From: Lentibacillus salicampi
GTDB lineage: Bacteria; Bacillota; Bacilli; Bacillales; Amphibacillaceae
Length of the DNA stretch: 64,000 nt
Direction: 5' to 3'
Assembly (NCBI RefSeq): GCF_004565465.1
Contig: NZ_SRHY01000001.1
Coordinates: 419,655-483,654, forward strand
Below are positions 9,134 to 18,314 of this stretch, in pieces. A program made the translations under genes and the position numbers. The notes under the pieces are model-generated. The model did no database searches and was not told the DNA's origin. It saw only the letters and a list, made by a program, of their open reading frames with translations. Numbering within the stretch: the first letter of the stretch is position 1; every line of letters begins with the position of its first letter.

Positions 9134-10699
9134 ATGGATAATCCCTTAATCATCTCCATTTTGCTTGCCTTAATCCTGATCGTCGGTATTGTTGTTGGTT
9201 ATCTGATTCGTAAATCTATTGCAGAAGCTAAAATTTCCAGTGCGGAAAACTTGGCCAAACAAATAGTAGATGAGGCACATCGGAATGCGGATGCTGCCAA
9301 GAAAGAGGCACTTCTTGAGGCGAAAGATGAGAATCATAATCTTCGTCAGCAGACAGAAGAGGACTTACGTGAACGGCGATTGGAAGTACAAAAGCAGGAA
9401 AATCGTCTAATGCAAAAAGAAGAAAATCTGGATAGAAAAAACGAAACGCTTGATAAGCGTGAAACGATGCTGGAGGGAAAAGAAGAATCATTAACAGAAA
9501 AACAACAACAAATTGAAGAAATGGAAAGCAAAGTGGAAGCGATGCTTAATGAGCAGCAAACGGAGCTTGAGCGCATTTCCGGTTATACAACTGACCAGGC
9601 TAAACAGATTATTTTGGAACGGGTTGAGCAAGAGGTTAACCACGAATCAGCGTTAATGGTGAAAGAAGCTGAAAACCGTGCCAAAGAGGAAGCGGATAAA
9701 AAGGCTAAAAGCATTCTTTCGCTTGCCTTACAGCGTTGTGCTGCAGATCACGTTGCCGAAACAACCGTATCTGTTGTAAACCTTCCAAATGATGAAATGA
9801 AAGGCCGGATAATCGGTCGCGAAGGACGCAATATTCGTACGCTTGAAACATTAACCGGAATCGACTTAATCATTGACGATACACCGGAAGCTGTCGTTTT
9901 GTCAGGGTTTGATCCAGTACGCCGGGAAATTGCCCGTATGGCGTTGGAAAAACTTGTACAGGACGGGAGAATACATCCGGCCAGAATCGAGGAAATGGTT
10001 GATAAGGCGAGACGTGACGTTGATGACTATATTCGCGAAGTTGGCGAAGAGACAACGTTTGAGGTCGGTATTCACGGACTGCATCCGGATCTTGTTAAAA
10101 TCCTCGGCCGTCTGAAATATCGTACGAGTTATGGTCAAAATGTGTTGAAGCACTCCACTGAAGTAGCGTATCTTTCAGGATTGCTTGCTGCAGAGTTAGG
10201 TGAAGATGAAACCCTGGCTAAAAGAGCCGGCTTGCTTCATGATATTGGTAAAGCAATTGATCATGAAGTTGAGGGTAGCCATGTTGAAATTGGTAAGGAA
10301 CTTGGGGTTAAGTATAAAGAACATGAGGTTGTCATCAATTCAATTGCTTCTCACCACGGTGATGAAGAGGCGACTTCCATCATTGCTGTTCTGGTTGCTG
10401 CGGCCGACGCGTTATCAGCTGCCAGACCTGGAGCCAGAAGCGAAACGTTGGAAAATTATATTAAACGTCTCGAACGACTGGAGGAAATTTCAGAGTCTTT
10501 TGCAGGTGTAGAGAAGTCCTTCGCCATCCAGGCCGGCAGAGAAGTTCGAATCATGGTTAAGCCCGATGAAATTGATGATATTGACTCTGTTCGAATCGCA
10601 CGTGATATCCGTAAACAAATTGAAGGCGAACTTAATTATCCTGGACATATCAAAGTAACCGTCATCAGAGAGACAAGAGCAGTAGAGTATGCAAAATAA
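9134..10699 (+). CDS. rny: Ribonuclease Y
   Basis: 521 aa membrane-anchored endoribonuclease that starts bulk mRNA decay. The N-terminal membrane helix is at about 5-25, followed by a long Glu/Lys-rich coiled coil to about 190. A KH RNA-binding domain follows ([12 protein letters not shown]), then the HD nuclease domain with HDIGK (His-Asp near 369-370). The start is ATG 9134, 5 nt after AGGAGGTG; upstream in-frame ATGs lack a ribosome site. Length matches the 520 aa B. subtilis enzyme. YmdB, its known interaction partner, is next. RicA at 14.2 kb is another RNase Y-associated factor, so three parts of the machinery lie within 6 kb. Confidence 0.97.
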   Translation: MDNPLIISILLALILIVGIVVGYLIRKSIAEAKISSAENLAKQIVDEAHRNADAAKKEALLEAKDENHNLRQQTEEDLRERRLEVQKQENRLMQKEENLDRKNETLDKRETMLEGKEESLTEKQQQIEEMESKVEAMLNEQQTELERISGYTTDQAKQIILERVEQEVNHESALMVKEAENRAKEEADKKAKSILSLALQRCAADHVAETTVSVVNLPNDEMKGRIIGREGRNIRTLETLTGIDLIIDDTPEAVVLSGFDPVRREIARMALEKLVQDGRIHPARIEEMVDKARRDVDDYIREVGEETTFEVGIHGLHPDLVKILGRLKYRTSYGQNVLKHSTEVAYLSGLLAAELGEDETLAKRAGLLHDIGKAIDHEVEGSHVEIGKELGVKYKEHEVVINSIASHHGDEEATSIIAVLVAAADALSAARPGARSETLENYIKRLERLEEISESFAGVEKSFAIQAGREVRIMVKPDEIDDIDSVRIARDIRKQIEGELNYPGHIKVTVIRETRAVEYAK

Positions 10700-10780
10700 C
10701 ATTAAAAGTGTAAGCACCCGATTAGCCGACTCCCCTTATGAAGCAAGGTGAAGGAAGTCGACTGACCCGAGGAAGCTGAA

Positions 10781-10815
10781 ATAAAAGCGGCCATACTGTG
10801 CCGCTTTTATTTTTC
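10781..10815 (+). terminator. Intrinsic terminator after rny
   Basis: 11-bp perfect stem (10781-10791 with 10800-10810) followed by TTTTC. The 80 nt before it (10700-10780) hold no gene but contain GAGGAAGCTGAA, also present in the repeat near 27.2 kb. Confidence 0.85.
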
Positions 10816-10875
10816 TTTACATTAATAATGGAATATGCAACACTGTGACTAATTCATACAGATAGGATGAGCACT

Positions 10876-11673
10876 ATGAAAATACTTTTTATTGGTGATG
10901 TTGTCGGGTCTCCAGGCCGGGATATGGTTCAGACATATCTCCCTAAATTAAAAGAAAAATACCGGCCAAATGTTACCATTATTAATGGAGAGAACGCAGC
11001 GGCTGGCAAAGGTATAACGCAAAAAATTTACAAACAGTTTCTCGAATGGGGCGCCCATGTCATTACAATGGGGAATCACACATGGGATAAAAAGGAAATA
11101 TTTGAATTTATTGATGATGCGAATAATATGATCCGACCCGCCAATTATCCGGAAGGCACGCCGGGAAAAGGCTTAACTTTTGTGAATATAAACGGTACTG
11201 AGATTGCGGTTATTAACGTTCAGGGACGCACTTTTTTACCCGCGATTGATGATCCATTCCGCAAAGTAGATGAACTGATTATACAAGCCAGAAAACGAAC
11301 GGCTATTATTTTTGTAGATTTTCATGCTGAAGCAACGAGTGAAAAACAGGCAATGGGATGGCATCTGGATGGAAAAGTCAGTGCTGTTGCAGGAACGCAT
11401 ACGCATACACAGACAGCGGATGAACGGGTCTTGCCGAATGGCACCGCCTATATTACGGATGCTGGCATGACAGGCCCTTATGATGCCATATTGGGTGTGG
11501 ATCGGGAAGCTGTCCTGAAAAAGTTTTTTACCAGCTTGCCGGTACGATTTGAAATTGACAAAAAAGGGAGAACGCAATTAAATGGTTTAGTCGTTACGGT
11601 TGATGAAAAATCAGGAAGCGCTTCCAAAGTTGAACGTATATTAATTAATGACGACCACCCGTTTATTGATTGA
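10876..11673 (+). CDS. ymdB: YmdB, calcineurin-like metallophosphodiesterase
   Basis: 265 aa binuclear metal phosphodiesterase. Metal-ligand motifs are visible in order: GDVVGSPGR at the N-terminus, NGENA, GNHTWD, DFHAE and GTHTHTQT. The B. subtilis protein hydrolyses cAMP in vitro, interacts with RNase Y and controls biofilm and nanotube phenotypes. The start is ATG 10876, matching MKILFIGDVVGS; an upstream ATG at 10867 is within the ribosome site AGGATGA. Length agrees with the family (264 aa). Confidence 0.95.
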   Translation: MKILFIGDVVGSPGRDMVQTYLPKLKEKYRPNVTIINGENAAAGKGITQKIYKQFLEWGAHVITMGNHTWDKKEIFEFIDDANNMIRPANYPEGTPGKGLTFVNINGTEIAVINVQGRTFLPAIDDPFRKVDELIIQARKRTAIIFVDFHAEATSEKQAMGWHLDGKVSAVAGTHTHTQTADERVLPNGTAYITDAGMTGPYDAILGVDREAVLKKFFTSLPVRFEIDKKGRTQLNGLVVTVDEKSGSASKVERILINDDHPFID

Positions 11674-11687
11674 GAGGAAAATAGGTT

Positions 11688-11783
11688 ATGACACGAAAAA
11701 ATATCGATGGCACCTGCCGGTTAGATCAGCAGATAATATTTGAATGTTTAGAATTATTGGTGCATAATAAGGTAATAAGCTAG
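11688..11783 (+). CDS. Possible 31-aa ORF between ymdB and spoVS
   Basis: ATG at 11688 with AGGAAAATAGG upstream opens 31 codons ending TAG at 11781-11783. The peptide is soluble (MTRKNIDGTCRL...) and resembles nothing I recognise. It could be a chance ORF in the spoVS leader. Confidence 0.2.
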   Translation: MTRKNIDGTCRLDQQIIFECLELLVHNKVIS

Positions 11784-11841
11784 CATCTCCAAGAATATAG
11801 TAACATTAGAACTACAATAGTTAATGAAGGAGGAACCAGCA

Positions 11842-12102
11842 GTGGAAGTATTAAAAGTGTCAGCTAAATCCAATCCAAATTCAGTAGCAGGGGCATTAGC
11901 GAATGTTTTACGGGAACGGGGGTCGGCGGAGATACAGGCAATCGGTGCCGGGGCGTTGAATCAGTCTGTGAAGGCGGTAGCCATATCAAGAGGATTTGTC
12001 GCTCCAAGCGGTGTTGATTTAATATGTATACCGGCATTCACCGATATCATGATTGAAGATGAAGAACGAACAGCCATTAAGTTGATTGTCGAACCGAGAT
12101 AA
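11842..12102 (+). CDS. spoVS: Stage V sporulation protein S
   Basis: 86 aa Alba-like protein, one of the most conserved Bacillus sporulation proteins; it is needed for stage V and influences septation in sporulation mutants. The start is GTG 11842, 8 nt after AAGGAGG (11827-11833). An in-frame ATG at 11824 lies before the ribosome site and is rejected. The core IQAIGAGALNQSVKAVAI and the ending KLIVEPR match the family over its whole length. The biological promoter is probably SigH-dependent, as in B. subtilis, but I could not define it. Confidence 0.96.
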   Translation: MEVLKVSAKSNPNSVAGALANVLRERGSAEIQAIGAGALNQSVKAVAISRGFVAPSGVDLICIPAFTDIMIEDEERTAIKLIVEPR

Positions 12103-12121
12103 TTTCAAATCATTCATTTCC

Positions 12122-12151
12122 AGTGTTGTGCTTTTGCACAGCACTTTTTTA
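12122..12151 (+). terminator. Intrinsic terminator after spoVS
   Basis: 10-bp stem AGTGTTGTGC / GCACAGCACT with one G-U pair and a TTTT loop, followed by T6. Confidence 0.85.
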
Positions 12152-12250
12152 AAAAACTGAAATTTGCGTTTTTAACTGTTTAAACCATGCAATGATTGAT
12201 GGTGATATTAAAATTGGAAGATCATTAATTATTGGAAGGGGGATCACAAT

Positions 12251-12481
12251 CTGATTCGAGTCTTGTTCATGGTCCTTTTATCTTTAATCATTTTAGTTGC
12301 GTGTGAACAAAACAAAAATCAAACAGAGAGTATGAAGAGTGCATCGGATAACCAGAGCGGTATTAATGTTGGGGAAGGTGAAACGCTTGCTTCCGAATTT
12401 ATCATTTGTCTTTACACTATAAATAATTATCAGGAAATTCCCGATATTAGAAATAAGTCTAAAAAGTATCCTGATGTTTAG
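12251..12481 (+). CDS. Small putative lipoprotein, unrecognised
   Basis: About 76 aa. A short hydrophobic signal segment ends in the lipobox-like LVAC, giving a mature protein beginning CEQNKNQ with a Gln/Ser/Asn-rich stretch. Ribosome site AAGGGGG (12236-12242) points to a non-canonical start, CTG 12251 or ATT 12254; the next ordinary starts are TTG 12263 and ATG 12269, 20 nt or more from that site and leaving little positive charge in the signal peptide. No homologue is recognised. It may be a decayed remnant of a longer lipoprotein. It sits alone between two terminators. Confidence 0.4.
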   Translation: MIRVLFMVLLSLIILVACEQNKNQTESMKSASDNQSGINVGEGETLASEFIICLYTINNYQEIPDIRNKSKKYPDV

Positions 12482-12491
12482 GTGAAACCTG

Positions 12492-12520
12492 CCTCCCCAA
12501 GTTTTTACGGGAGGTTTTTA
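12492..12520 (+). terminator. Terminator after the small lipoprotein ORF
   Basis: CCTCCC (12492-12497) pairs with GGGAGG (12509-12514), followed by T5. A short but typical hairpin. Confidence 0.65.
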
Positions 12521-12544
12521 AATTTTGGTTTACAGATGGATGGA

Positions 12545-12573
12545 TTGTTTAATTTGTCTGTAGCCTTTATAAT
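12545..12573 (+). promoter_or_regulatory. SigA-type promoter of miaB-ricA
   Basis: TTGTTT (12545-12550), 17 bp, TATAAT (12568-12573), 58 nt ahead of miaB. Confidence 0.65.
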
Positions 12574-12630
12574 AGTACAGTGTATAACTAAGATATAAAA
12601 CGCTTTTTATATAAGGAAAGGAGTTGCCAT

Positions 12631-14211
12631 ATGAACGAACAGCAACGGAAGCAGCAGGCGCAAATTAAACAGCCCGAAAATCCGTCGGACATAAAATCCG
12701 GTTCGGTTAACATGGAACGGCTGAAAAAGACATCCAGCGATGATATGATTGCCAAATATTTTGAAACGACATATGAACCGCCAAATCTGAACAAAGCAAG
12801 GAAACGCGGCCGCGATGATGTGGAAGTCCACTATGATTTCGGCATTCCGGAAGATATGGAAAACATCGGAGAAGGCCGGAAATTTATGATCCGTACATAT
12901 GGCTGTCAAATGAATGAACATGATACCGAAGTCATGGCTGGAATTTTGAGTGAAATGGGTTATGAATCAACCAATGATACCGAAGAGGCAGATATTATTT
13001 TGCTGAACACCTGTGCCATCAGGGAAAACGCGGAAAATAAAGTGTTCGGTGAAATTGGTCACTTAAAAGCGTTGAAACGGGAGAAGCCGGACTTAATCCT
13101 CGGTGTTTGCGGCTGTATGTCCCAGGAAGAGAAAGTCGTTAACCGGATTATGAAAAAGCATCCGCAAGTTGACCTGATCTTTGGCACGCATAACATCCAC
13201 CGCCTGCCATACCTTGTGAAAGAAGCCATGTTCGGCAAGGAAAAAGTGGTGGAAGTTTGGTCCAAGGAAGGGGATATCATTGAAAATCTACCTAAAGCGC
13301 GGAAAGGCAAGGTTAAAGCATGGGTTAACATCATGTATGGCTGTGACAAGTTTTGCACGTACTGCATTGTGCCAATGACCCGCGGGAAAGAACGAAGTCG
13401 TCTTCCGGAAGACATCATTCAGGAAGTACGCCAGTTAACGGCACAAGGTTACAAGGAAATTACATTGCTTGGTCAGAATGTCAATGCTTACGGCAAGGAT
13501 TTTGAGGATTCCGATTATGGTCTTGGCGATTTAATGGATGCTCTTCATAAAATTGACATCCCAAGAATCCGATTCACCACATCACATCCAAGGGATTTTG
13601 ATGATCGTCTGATTGAAGTGCTTGCAAAAGGCGGTAACCTGCTTGACCATATCCATCTCCCTGTCCAGTCCGGCAGCAGTGAAGTTCTCAAGAAAATGAA
13701 TCGCCGCTATACACGCGAAGAATATCTGGAACTCGTCAGAAAAATTCGGGAAGCGATGCCGAATGCGACACTGACAACTGATATTATCGTCGGATTCCCG
13801 AATGAAACAGCAGAACAATTTGAAGAAACGATGTCACTGGTTGAAGAAGTTGGTTTTGAATCGGCATTTACGTTCATTTATTCACCGCGGGAAGGCACAC
13901 CTGCCGCCCGAAAGCAAGATGATGTGCCTGAAGAAGTGAAAAAACAGCGCCTATACCGTTTGAATGAGCTGGTGAATAAACAATCCGCTGAATCGATGCA
14001 GCACTATAAGGATGAAGTTGTGAAAGTCCTTGTTGAAGGTGAAAGCAAAAAAGATCCTGATGTATTGGCCGGTTACACAGAGCGAAATAAATTGGTTAAT
14101 TTCAGGGCACCTAAATCATTAATCGGCAAAATTGTTGATGTAAAAATTACAGAAGCCAGAACATGGTCGTTAAACGGCGTCTTGGCAGAAACGACAGCAG
14201 AGGTGAAATAA
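12631..14211 (+). CDS. miaB: tRNA-2-methylthio-N6-dimethylallyladenosine synthase
   Basis: 526 aa radical-SAM methylthiotransferase that adds the 2-methylthio group to i6A37 of tRNAs. The N-terminal MTTase domain has three cluster cysteines (YGCQMNE, NTCAIRE, GVCGCM). The radical-SAM domain has CDKFCTYC (C-x3-C-x2-C), and a TRAM domain closes the C-terminus. An N-terminal extension of about 80 polar residues is normal for Bacillus MiaB. The ATG at 12631 follows AAAGGAG. MiaA, which makes its i6A substrate, is encoded 8 kb downstream. ricA begins one base after the stop. Confidence 0.97.
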   Translation: MNEQQRKQQAQIKQPENPSDIKSGSVNMERLKKTSSDDMIAKYFETTYEPPNLNKARKRGRDDVEVHYDFGIPEDMENIGEGRKFMIRTYGCQMNEHDTEVMAGILSEMGYESTNDTEEADIILLNTCAIRENAENKVFGEIGHLKALKREKPDLILGVCGCMSQEEKVVNRIMKKHPQVDLIFGTHNIHRLPYLVKEAMFGKEKVVEVWSKEGDIIENLPKARKGKVKAWVNIMYGCDKFCTYCIVPMTRGKERSRLPEDIIQEVRQLTAQGYKEITLLGQNVNAYGKDFEDSDYGLGDLMDALHKIDIPRIRFTTSHPRDFDDRLIEVLAKGGNLLDHIHLPVQSGSSEVLKKMNRRYTREEYLELVRKIREAMPNATLTTDIIVGFPNETAEQFEETMSLVEEVGFESAFTFIYSPREGTPAARKQDDVPEEVKKQRLYRLNELVNKQSAESMQHYKDEVVKVLVEGESKKDPDVLAGYTERNKLVNFRAPKSLIGKIVDVKITEARTWSLNGVLAETTAEVK

Positions 14212-14212
14212 G

Positions 14213-14641
14213 ATGGCAGAGTACACACGCAAACAAATCCTGGATGAAGCTAAAAGACTGGCGAACATGCTTGCCGATACAGAAGAGATTGACCGCTTCA
14301 AACAGGTCGAAGCCAAAATAAATGATAATCAGAAGGTACAGAAGTTAATCACGAAAATCAAAACATTACAGAAACAGGCAGTTAACTTTCAGGCATATGG
14401 AAAAACGGAAGCATTGAAGAACGTTGAAGAAGAAATTGACCGATTACATGCCGAAGTGGACGAAATACCGGTTGTCCAGGAATTCAAAGAAACACAGGGT
14501 GTTGTCAATGACGTCCTTCAGCTTGTTTCCGGAACGATCTCACGTGAGGTTACCAATAATGTGATTACCTCAACCGGCGGTGACCTGCTGTCGGGTGAAA
14601 CCGGCACAAAAGTTGAGAGTGAATCACAAGAACGGCAATAG
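14213..14641 (+). CDS. ricA: RicA (YmcA), regulatory factor of the RicA-RicF-RicT complex
   Basis: 142 aa helical protein of the YlbF/YmcA family. In B. subtilis RicA, RicF and RicT form a complex that carries Fe-S clusters and FAD, promotes Spo0A phosphorylation, and acts with RNase Y in mRNA maturation. The ITSTGGDLLSGETG motif near the C-terminus is typical. This copy contains no cysteine at all, whereas the B. subtilis protein has one near its C-terminus that is reported to help ligate a cluster. It is translationally adjacent to miaB, with GAGGTG just before the start. Confidence 0.92.
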   Translation: MAEYTRKQILDEAKRLANMLADTEEIDRFKQVEAKINDNQKVQKLITKIKTLQKQAVNFQAYGKTEALKNVEEEIDRLHAEVDEIPVVQEFKETQGVVNDVLQLVSGTISREVTNNVITSTGGDLLSGETGTKVESESQERQ

Positions 14642-14643
14642 TT

Positions 14644-14677
14644 AGGGCCAGGCAGGTTAAAACGCCTGGCTCTTTTA
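14644..14677 (+). terminator. Intrinsic terminator after ricA
   Basis: GCCAGGC (14647-14653) pairs with GCCTGGC (14664-14670) and the stem extends through AG/CT; TTTTAT follows. Confidence 0.85.
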
Positions 14678-14785
14678 TATCTTGAATTACGAAATCGATT
14701 ATCTTACCTCTTTCATTATTTCATTATGCACTTTAGGTATTTGTCTTGCATAAAATGACTATGAGTAAAAGGAGGTAACGAATAA

Positions 14786-15352
14786 ATGTCTTTTCTTGAT
14801 CATGAGTATAGAGAGATTATAACGAAAGCGGTTTGTGGCAAAGGCAAAAAATTTACGCAGGCAACGCACCATGTATCGCCATCACATAGACCTACCAGTA
14901 TACTTGGCTGCTGGGTGATTAATCATCTGTATAACGCTAAGAAAAAATCAGAAGATACGGTGGAAGTCAACGGCAGCTATGACATTAATATCTGGTATTC
15001 GTACAATGATAATACGAAGACAGAAGTGGTTACGGAACGCGTAACGTATACTGACTATGTCCCTCTCTCAGTACAGGATGACAATACGTTGAATGATGAT
15101 TATGATGTGATTGCCAAGGTAGTTCAGCAGCCAAACTGCCTGGAATGCGAAATCGCTGAGCATGGTAATAAAATCGTTGTGGATGTCGAGCGTGAGTTTG
15201 TTGTGCAGATTATCGGCGAGACAAAAGTTGCTGTTAAGGTAGATCCAAAAGGGCACACCTATGATGATGACGATGACTGGGGTTTTGATATTACGGATGG
15301 TGAGCTGAGCGATGTAAAACCCGATTTTGTCGACAGCAAGGGTAAAGATTAA
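14786..15352 (+). CDS. cotE: Outer spore coat morphogenetic protein CotE
   Basis: 188 aa. CotE nucleates the outer coat of the spore around the SpoIVA-dependent basement. The sequence shows the family features: N-terminal EYREIITKAVCGKG, the central SILGCWVINH segment, and a strongly acidic C-terminus with a run of Asp (DDDDDW). The ATG at 14786 follows AAAAGGAGG. In B. subtilis it is driven by mother-cell sigma factors (SigE, SigK); CATAAAAT about 30 nt upstream resembles a SigE -10, but I found no convincing -35. Its position between ricA and mutS is the conserved order. Confidence 0.95.
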   Translation: MSFLDHEYREIITKAVCGKGKKFTQATHHVSPSHRPTSILGCWVINHLYNAKKKSEDTVEVNGSYDINIWYSYNDNTKTEVVTERVTYTDYVPLSVQDDNTLNDDYDVIAKVVQQPNCLECEIAEHGNKIVVDVEREFVVQIIGETKVAVKVDPKGHTYDDDDDWGFDITDGELSDVKPDFVDSKGKD

Positions 15353-15387
15353 AAAACTTACGAGGGGAGACTCTCGTAAGTTTTTTT
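15351..15387 (+). terminator. Intrinsic terminator after cotE
   Basis: A long stem ACTTACGAG / CTCGTAAGT, extended by A6 on the left and T7 on the right, overlaps the cotE stop codon. Confidence 0.9.
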
Positions 15388-15402
15388 GAAAGATAAGAAG
15401 GC

Positions 15403-15545
15403 TCAACACCAAAATCTACGGTTACCAAACTAGACTGGGTTATAGTGTCCGCTGCGGAAAAACACTTGGTGCTCGTCGTGTTGGAAGTCAGGCCTGCACT
15501 CATCCAGGCCACCGTGTAACCTTTATCTCATTGCCCCTCATGGGG
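15403..15545. repeat. Intergenic mosaic repeat, copy 1 (cotE-mutS)
   Basis: The 373-nt interval between cotE and mutS has no gene. Its left edge, ACCAAAATCTACGGTTA (15408-15424), matches 14 of 17 bases of the left end of the repeat at 27.1 kb. A 33-nt core at 15455-15487 (CACTTGGTGCTCGTCGTG in its middle) matches 31 of 33 bases of 51625-51657. Small GC-rich dyads follow (CCCCTCATGGGG). This is therefore a decayed or mosaic member of the repeat group in this window. Confidence 0.65.
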
Positions 15546-15682
15546 AGGAGACCGGCTAGCCCCCGATCCGATTGCGTGCAGGCGCCGACTTACCTGTGTT
15601 ACACAGGCATAGTTTGTATGTCGGTAAACGGGCGCTTCCGCTTTTGCTCTGATATTTCGGTTCGCCGTCGCCCTGCAAAATA

Positions 15683-15691
15683 TGCTATAAT
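15683..15691 (+). promoter_or_regulatory. Extended -10 promoter of mutS
   Basis: TGCTATAAT: a TGn motif directly before TATAAT (15686-15691), with a poor -35. It is 35 nt before the mutS start. Confidence 0.6.
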
Positions 15692-15725
15692 GGAACAATA
15701 TGTTGCAAGTTTTGGAGGATTCATT

Positions 15726-18296
15726 ATGGTCGAATATACACCAATGATGGCGCAATATTTGAATATTAAGGCTGAGCACAAAGATGCTTTCTTATTTTTC
15801 CGGCTGGGTGACTTTTATGAAATGTTTTTTGATGATGCCATCAAAGCCGCCAGAGAGCTGGAAATTACCCTGACAAAGCGGGATGGCGGAAAAGAGAAGC
15901 CCACTCCGATGTGTGGTGTGCCATACCATTCCGCGGCTAATTATATTAAAAATTTAATTGATAAAGGCTATAAAGTGGCAATTTGTGAGCAGGTAGAGGA
16001 TCCTAAAACCGCTAAAGGTGTTGTGAAACGGGAAGTGATTCAATTAATCACGCCTGGTACCGTTATGGAAACCAATATGCTGACGGAGCGTGACAACCAT
16101 TATATTGCTAGTCTATCGCATTTTGAAGATGGATCCTATGTGATTGTCTATAGTGATTTATCGGTTGGTGAGAACAATATTGCTCTCATTTCCGGGGGCT
16201 GGGACGCTGTTATGCATGAACTGTATAATCAGCCGGTTAAAGAGATGGTGGTTTCCCCTGAGCTTCCTGAAACACAACAGGAAGAGTTAACCAAAACATT
16301 AAATATAACGCTGTCGTATCAGGACGAGATAACATTTAATGCAGAATACCGGAGTTTGTGTGACAATTTGAATGATGAGCGCCTTGTGCAAGCATTCAGC
16401 CGACTGTTGAATTACATAGAGGATACACAAAAACGCTCGCTTGATCATTTACAGCCTGCTCATGTGATCGAGCTGGACAACTTTTTATCCCTGGATATGT
16501 ATTCAAAACGGAACCTGGAATTAACGGAGACTATCATGAAGAAGGGCAAGCATGGAAGCCTCCTGTGGGTACTTGACCAGACTGTTACGGCAATGGGCTC
16601 GCGAATGCTGAAAAAATGGCTCGACCGTCCTCTGTTAAATCAGCAGCAAATTGAAGCACGGTTTGATGTTGTGGAAGGATTTCTGCACGGTTTTATGGAA
16701 CGTGATGCATTGCGTGAGACCCTCAAATCAGTCTATGACCTAGAACGTCTTGCTGGCAGGGTTTCTTATGGGAATGTCAATGCGCGTGATTTGGTTCAGC
16801 TGAAACAATCACTTGAAAAAATCCCCGACTTAAAAGCTATCTTGAGGCAGTTTGATCATGAAAAAATAACTCAATTAAGCAGTGAACTCTCGTCTCCGGA
16901 AGAGCTTGTTTCGCTGCTGAGTGCCAGTTTAGTAGACGACCCGCCAGTGTCTATAACGGAAGGTTCGATTATTAAGGATGGCTATCATGACAAACTGGAT
17001 ACGTATCGCGGGGCATCGCGAAACGGGAAACAATGGATTGCAGAATTGGAACAGAAGGAAAAGCAGGAAACAGGGATTAAATCATTAAAAATAGGTTACA
17101 ACCGTGTATTTGGGTATTACATTGAGATAACCAAAGCTAATCTGCACCTGCTGGCCGAAGACAGATATGAGCGGAAGCAGACGCTTGCAAATGCTGAACG
17201 CTATGTAACTCCTGAGCTGAAGGAAAAGGAACAACTGATTCTGGAAGCAGAAGAACAAAGCGTGGACTTGGAATATAACCTCTTTCTCGAAATCCGTGAT
17301 CAAGTAAAAGAACATATTCCGGAAATTCAACATTTAGCGGAGGTTGTCAGCCAAATCGACGTGCTCCAGGGGTTTGCGACAGTCAGCGAGGCAAACCAGT
17401 ATAATCGGCCGAACTTTTCAAAAGACCGGCTATCTATCAGAAGTGGACGCCATCCGGTGGTTGAACAGGTCATGAAACATGATGCCTTTGTTCCGAATGA
17501 TATTTTACTTGATCAGAAGACTTCCATTCTTCTGATTACCGGGCCGAATATGTCGGGGAAAAGCACCTATATGCGACAGCTTGCCTTGACGGTTATTATG
17601 GGGCAAATCGGCTGTTTCGTCCCATGCGAAGAGGCGGAACTGCTATTGTTCGACCAGATTTTTACACGAATCGGCGCAGCGGATGACCTCGTGTCGGGGG
17701 AGAGCACGTTCATGGTAGAAATGCTTGAAGCCAATCATGCCATTGCCAACGCCACTGAAAACAGTTTAATTTTACTGGATGAAATTGGACGTGGCACAAG
17801 TACGTATGACGGGATGGCGCTGGCCCAGGCAATTGTTGAGCATATTCATGATCATATTCACGCCAAAACGGTATTTTCGACACATTACCACGAATTGACA
17901 GCACTTGAGGACACCCTCGACAGGCTGAAGAATATTCATGTCCGAGCGGAAGAATATGAGGGGAATGTCGTTTTCCTTCATCAGATCAAAGAAGGGGCAG
18001 CGGATAGAAGTTATGGCATTCATGTTGCAAAACTGGCTGACCTTCCGTCACCGCTGATTGAACGGGCAAGCACTATTTTGAAACAATTGGAAAACAGCAG
18101 TGAAGCGAATGCAACTGACAACAGTCAATTATCATTTTTTGCAGAACCAGAAAACCTTCAACCGGAGAAGAATACGGTCAGTCAATCGGCGGCCAGCGTG
18201 ATAAATGATTTAGAACATATGAATCTATTTGAGATGACCCCAATGGATGCCATGAACGCATTATATAGCCTGCAAAGACAGGCGAAAGAAGAATAG
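15726..18296 (+). CDS. mutS: DNA mismatch repair protein MutS
   Basis: 856 aa mismatch-recognition ATPase. The Phe-x-Glu mismatch-reading motif is present near residue 35 (DFYEMF). The connector, lever and clamp regions follow, then Walker A GPNMSGKST and Walker B with DEIGRGTSTYDG. The C-terminal tail ends in the usual region for clamp or MutL contacts. The true start is ATG 15726, 7 nt after GGAGG (15714-15718); the 65 extra upstream codons belong to the repeat-derived leader. mutL follows after 18 nt in the same operon. Confidence 0.97.
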   Translation: MVEYTPMMAQYLNIKAEHKDAFLFFRLGDFYEMFFDDAIKAARELEITLTKRDGGKEKPTPMCGVPYHSAANYIKNLIDKGYKVAICEQVEDPKTAKGVVKREVIQLITPGTVMETNMLTERDNHYIASLSHFEDGSYVIVYSDLSVGENNIALISGGWDAVMHELYNQPVKEMVVSPELPETQQEELTKTLNITLSYQDEITFNAEYRSLCDNLNDERLVQAFSRLLNYIEDTQKRSLDHLQPAHVIELDNFLSLDMYSKRNLELTETIMKKGKHGSLLWVLDQTVTAMGSRMLKKWLDRPLLNQQQIEARFDVVEGFLHGFMERDALRETLKSVYDLERLAGRVSYGNVNARDLVQLKQSLEKIPDLKAILRQFDHEKITQLSSELSSPEELVSLLSASLVDDPPVSITEGSIIKDGYHDKLDTYRGASRNGKQWIAELEQKEKQETGIKSLKIGYNRVFGYYIEITKANLHLLAEDRYERKQTLANAERYVTPELKEKEQLILEAEEQSVDLEYNLFLEIRDQVKEHIPEIQHLAEVVSQIDVLQGFATVSEANQYNRPNFSKDRLSIRSGRHPVVEQVMKHDAFVPNDILLDQKTSILLITGPNMSGKSTYMRQLALTVIMGQIGCFVPCEEAELLLFDQIFTRIGAADDLVSGESTFMVEMLEANHAIANATENSLILLDEIGRGTSTYDGMALAQAIVEHIHDHIHAKTVFSTHYHELTALEDTLDRLKNIHVRAEEYEGNVVFLHQIKEGAADRSYGIHVAKLADLPSPLIERASTILKQLENSSEANATDNSQLSFFAEPENLQPEKNTVSQSAASVINDLEHMNLFEMTPMDAMNALYSLQRQAKEE

Positions 18297-18314
18297 AATG
18301 AAAGGACTGTTTCC

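Noticed and set aside
15531..15725. 65-codon N-terminal extension of mutS
   Set aside because: It is repeat-derived leader sequence; GGAGG at 15714-15718 and family alignment place the start at 15726.
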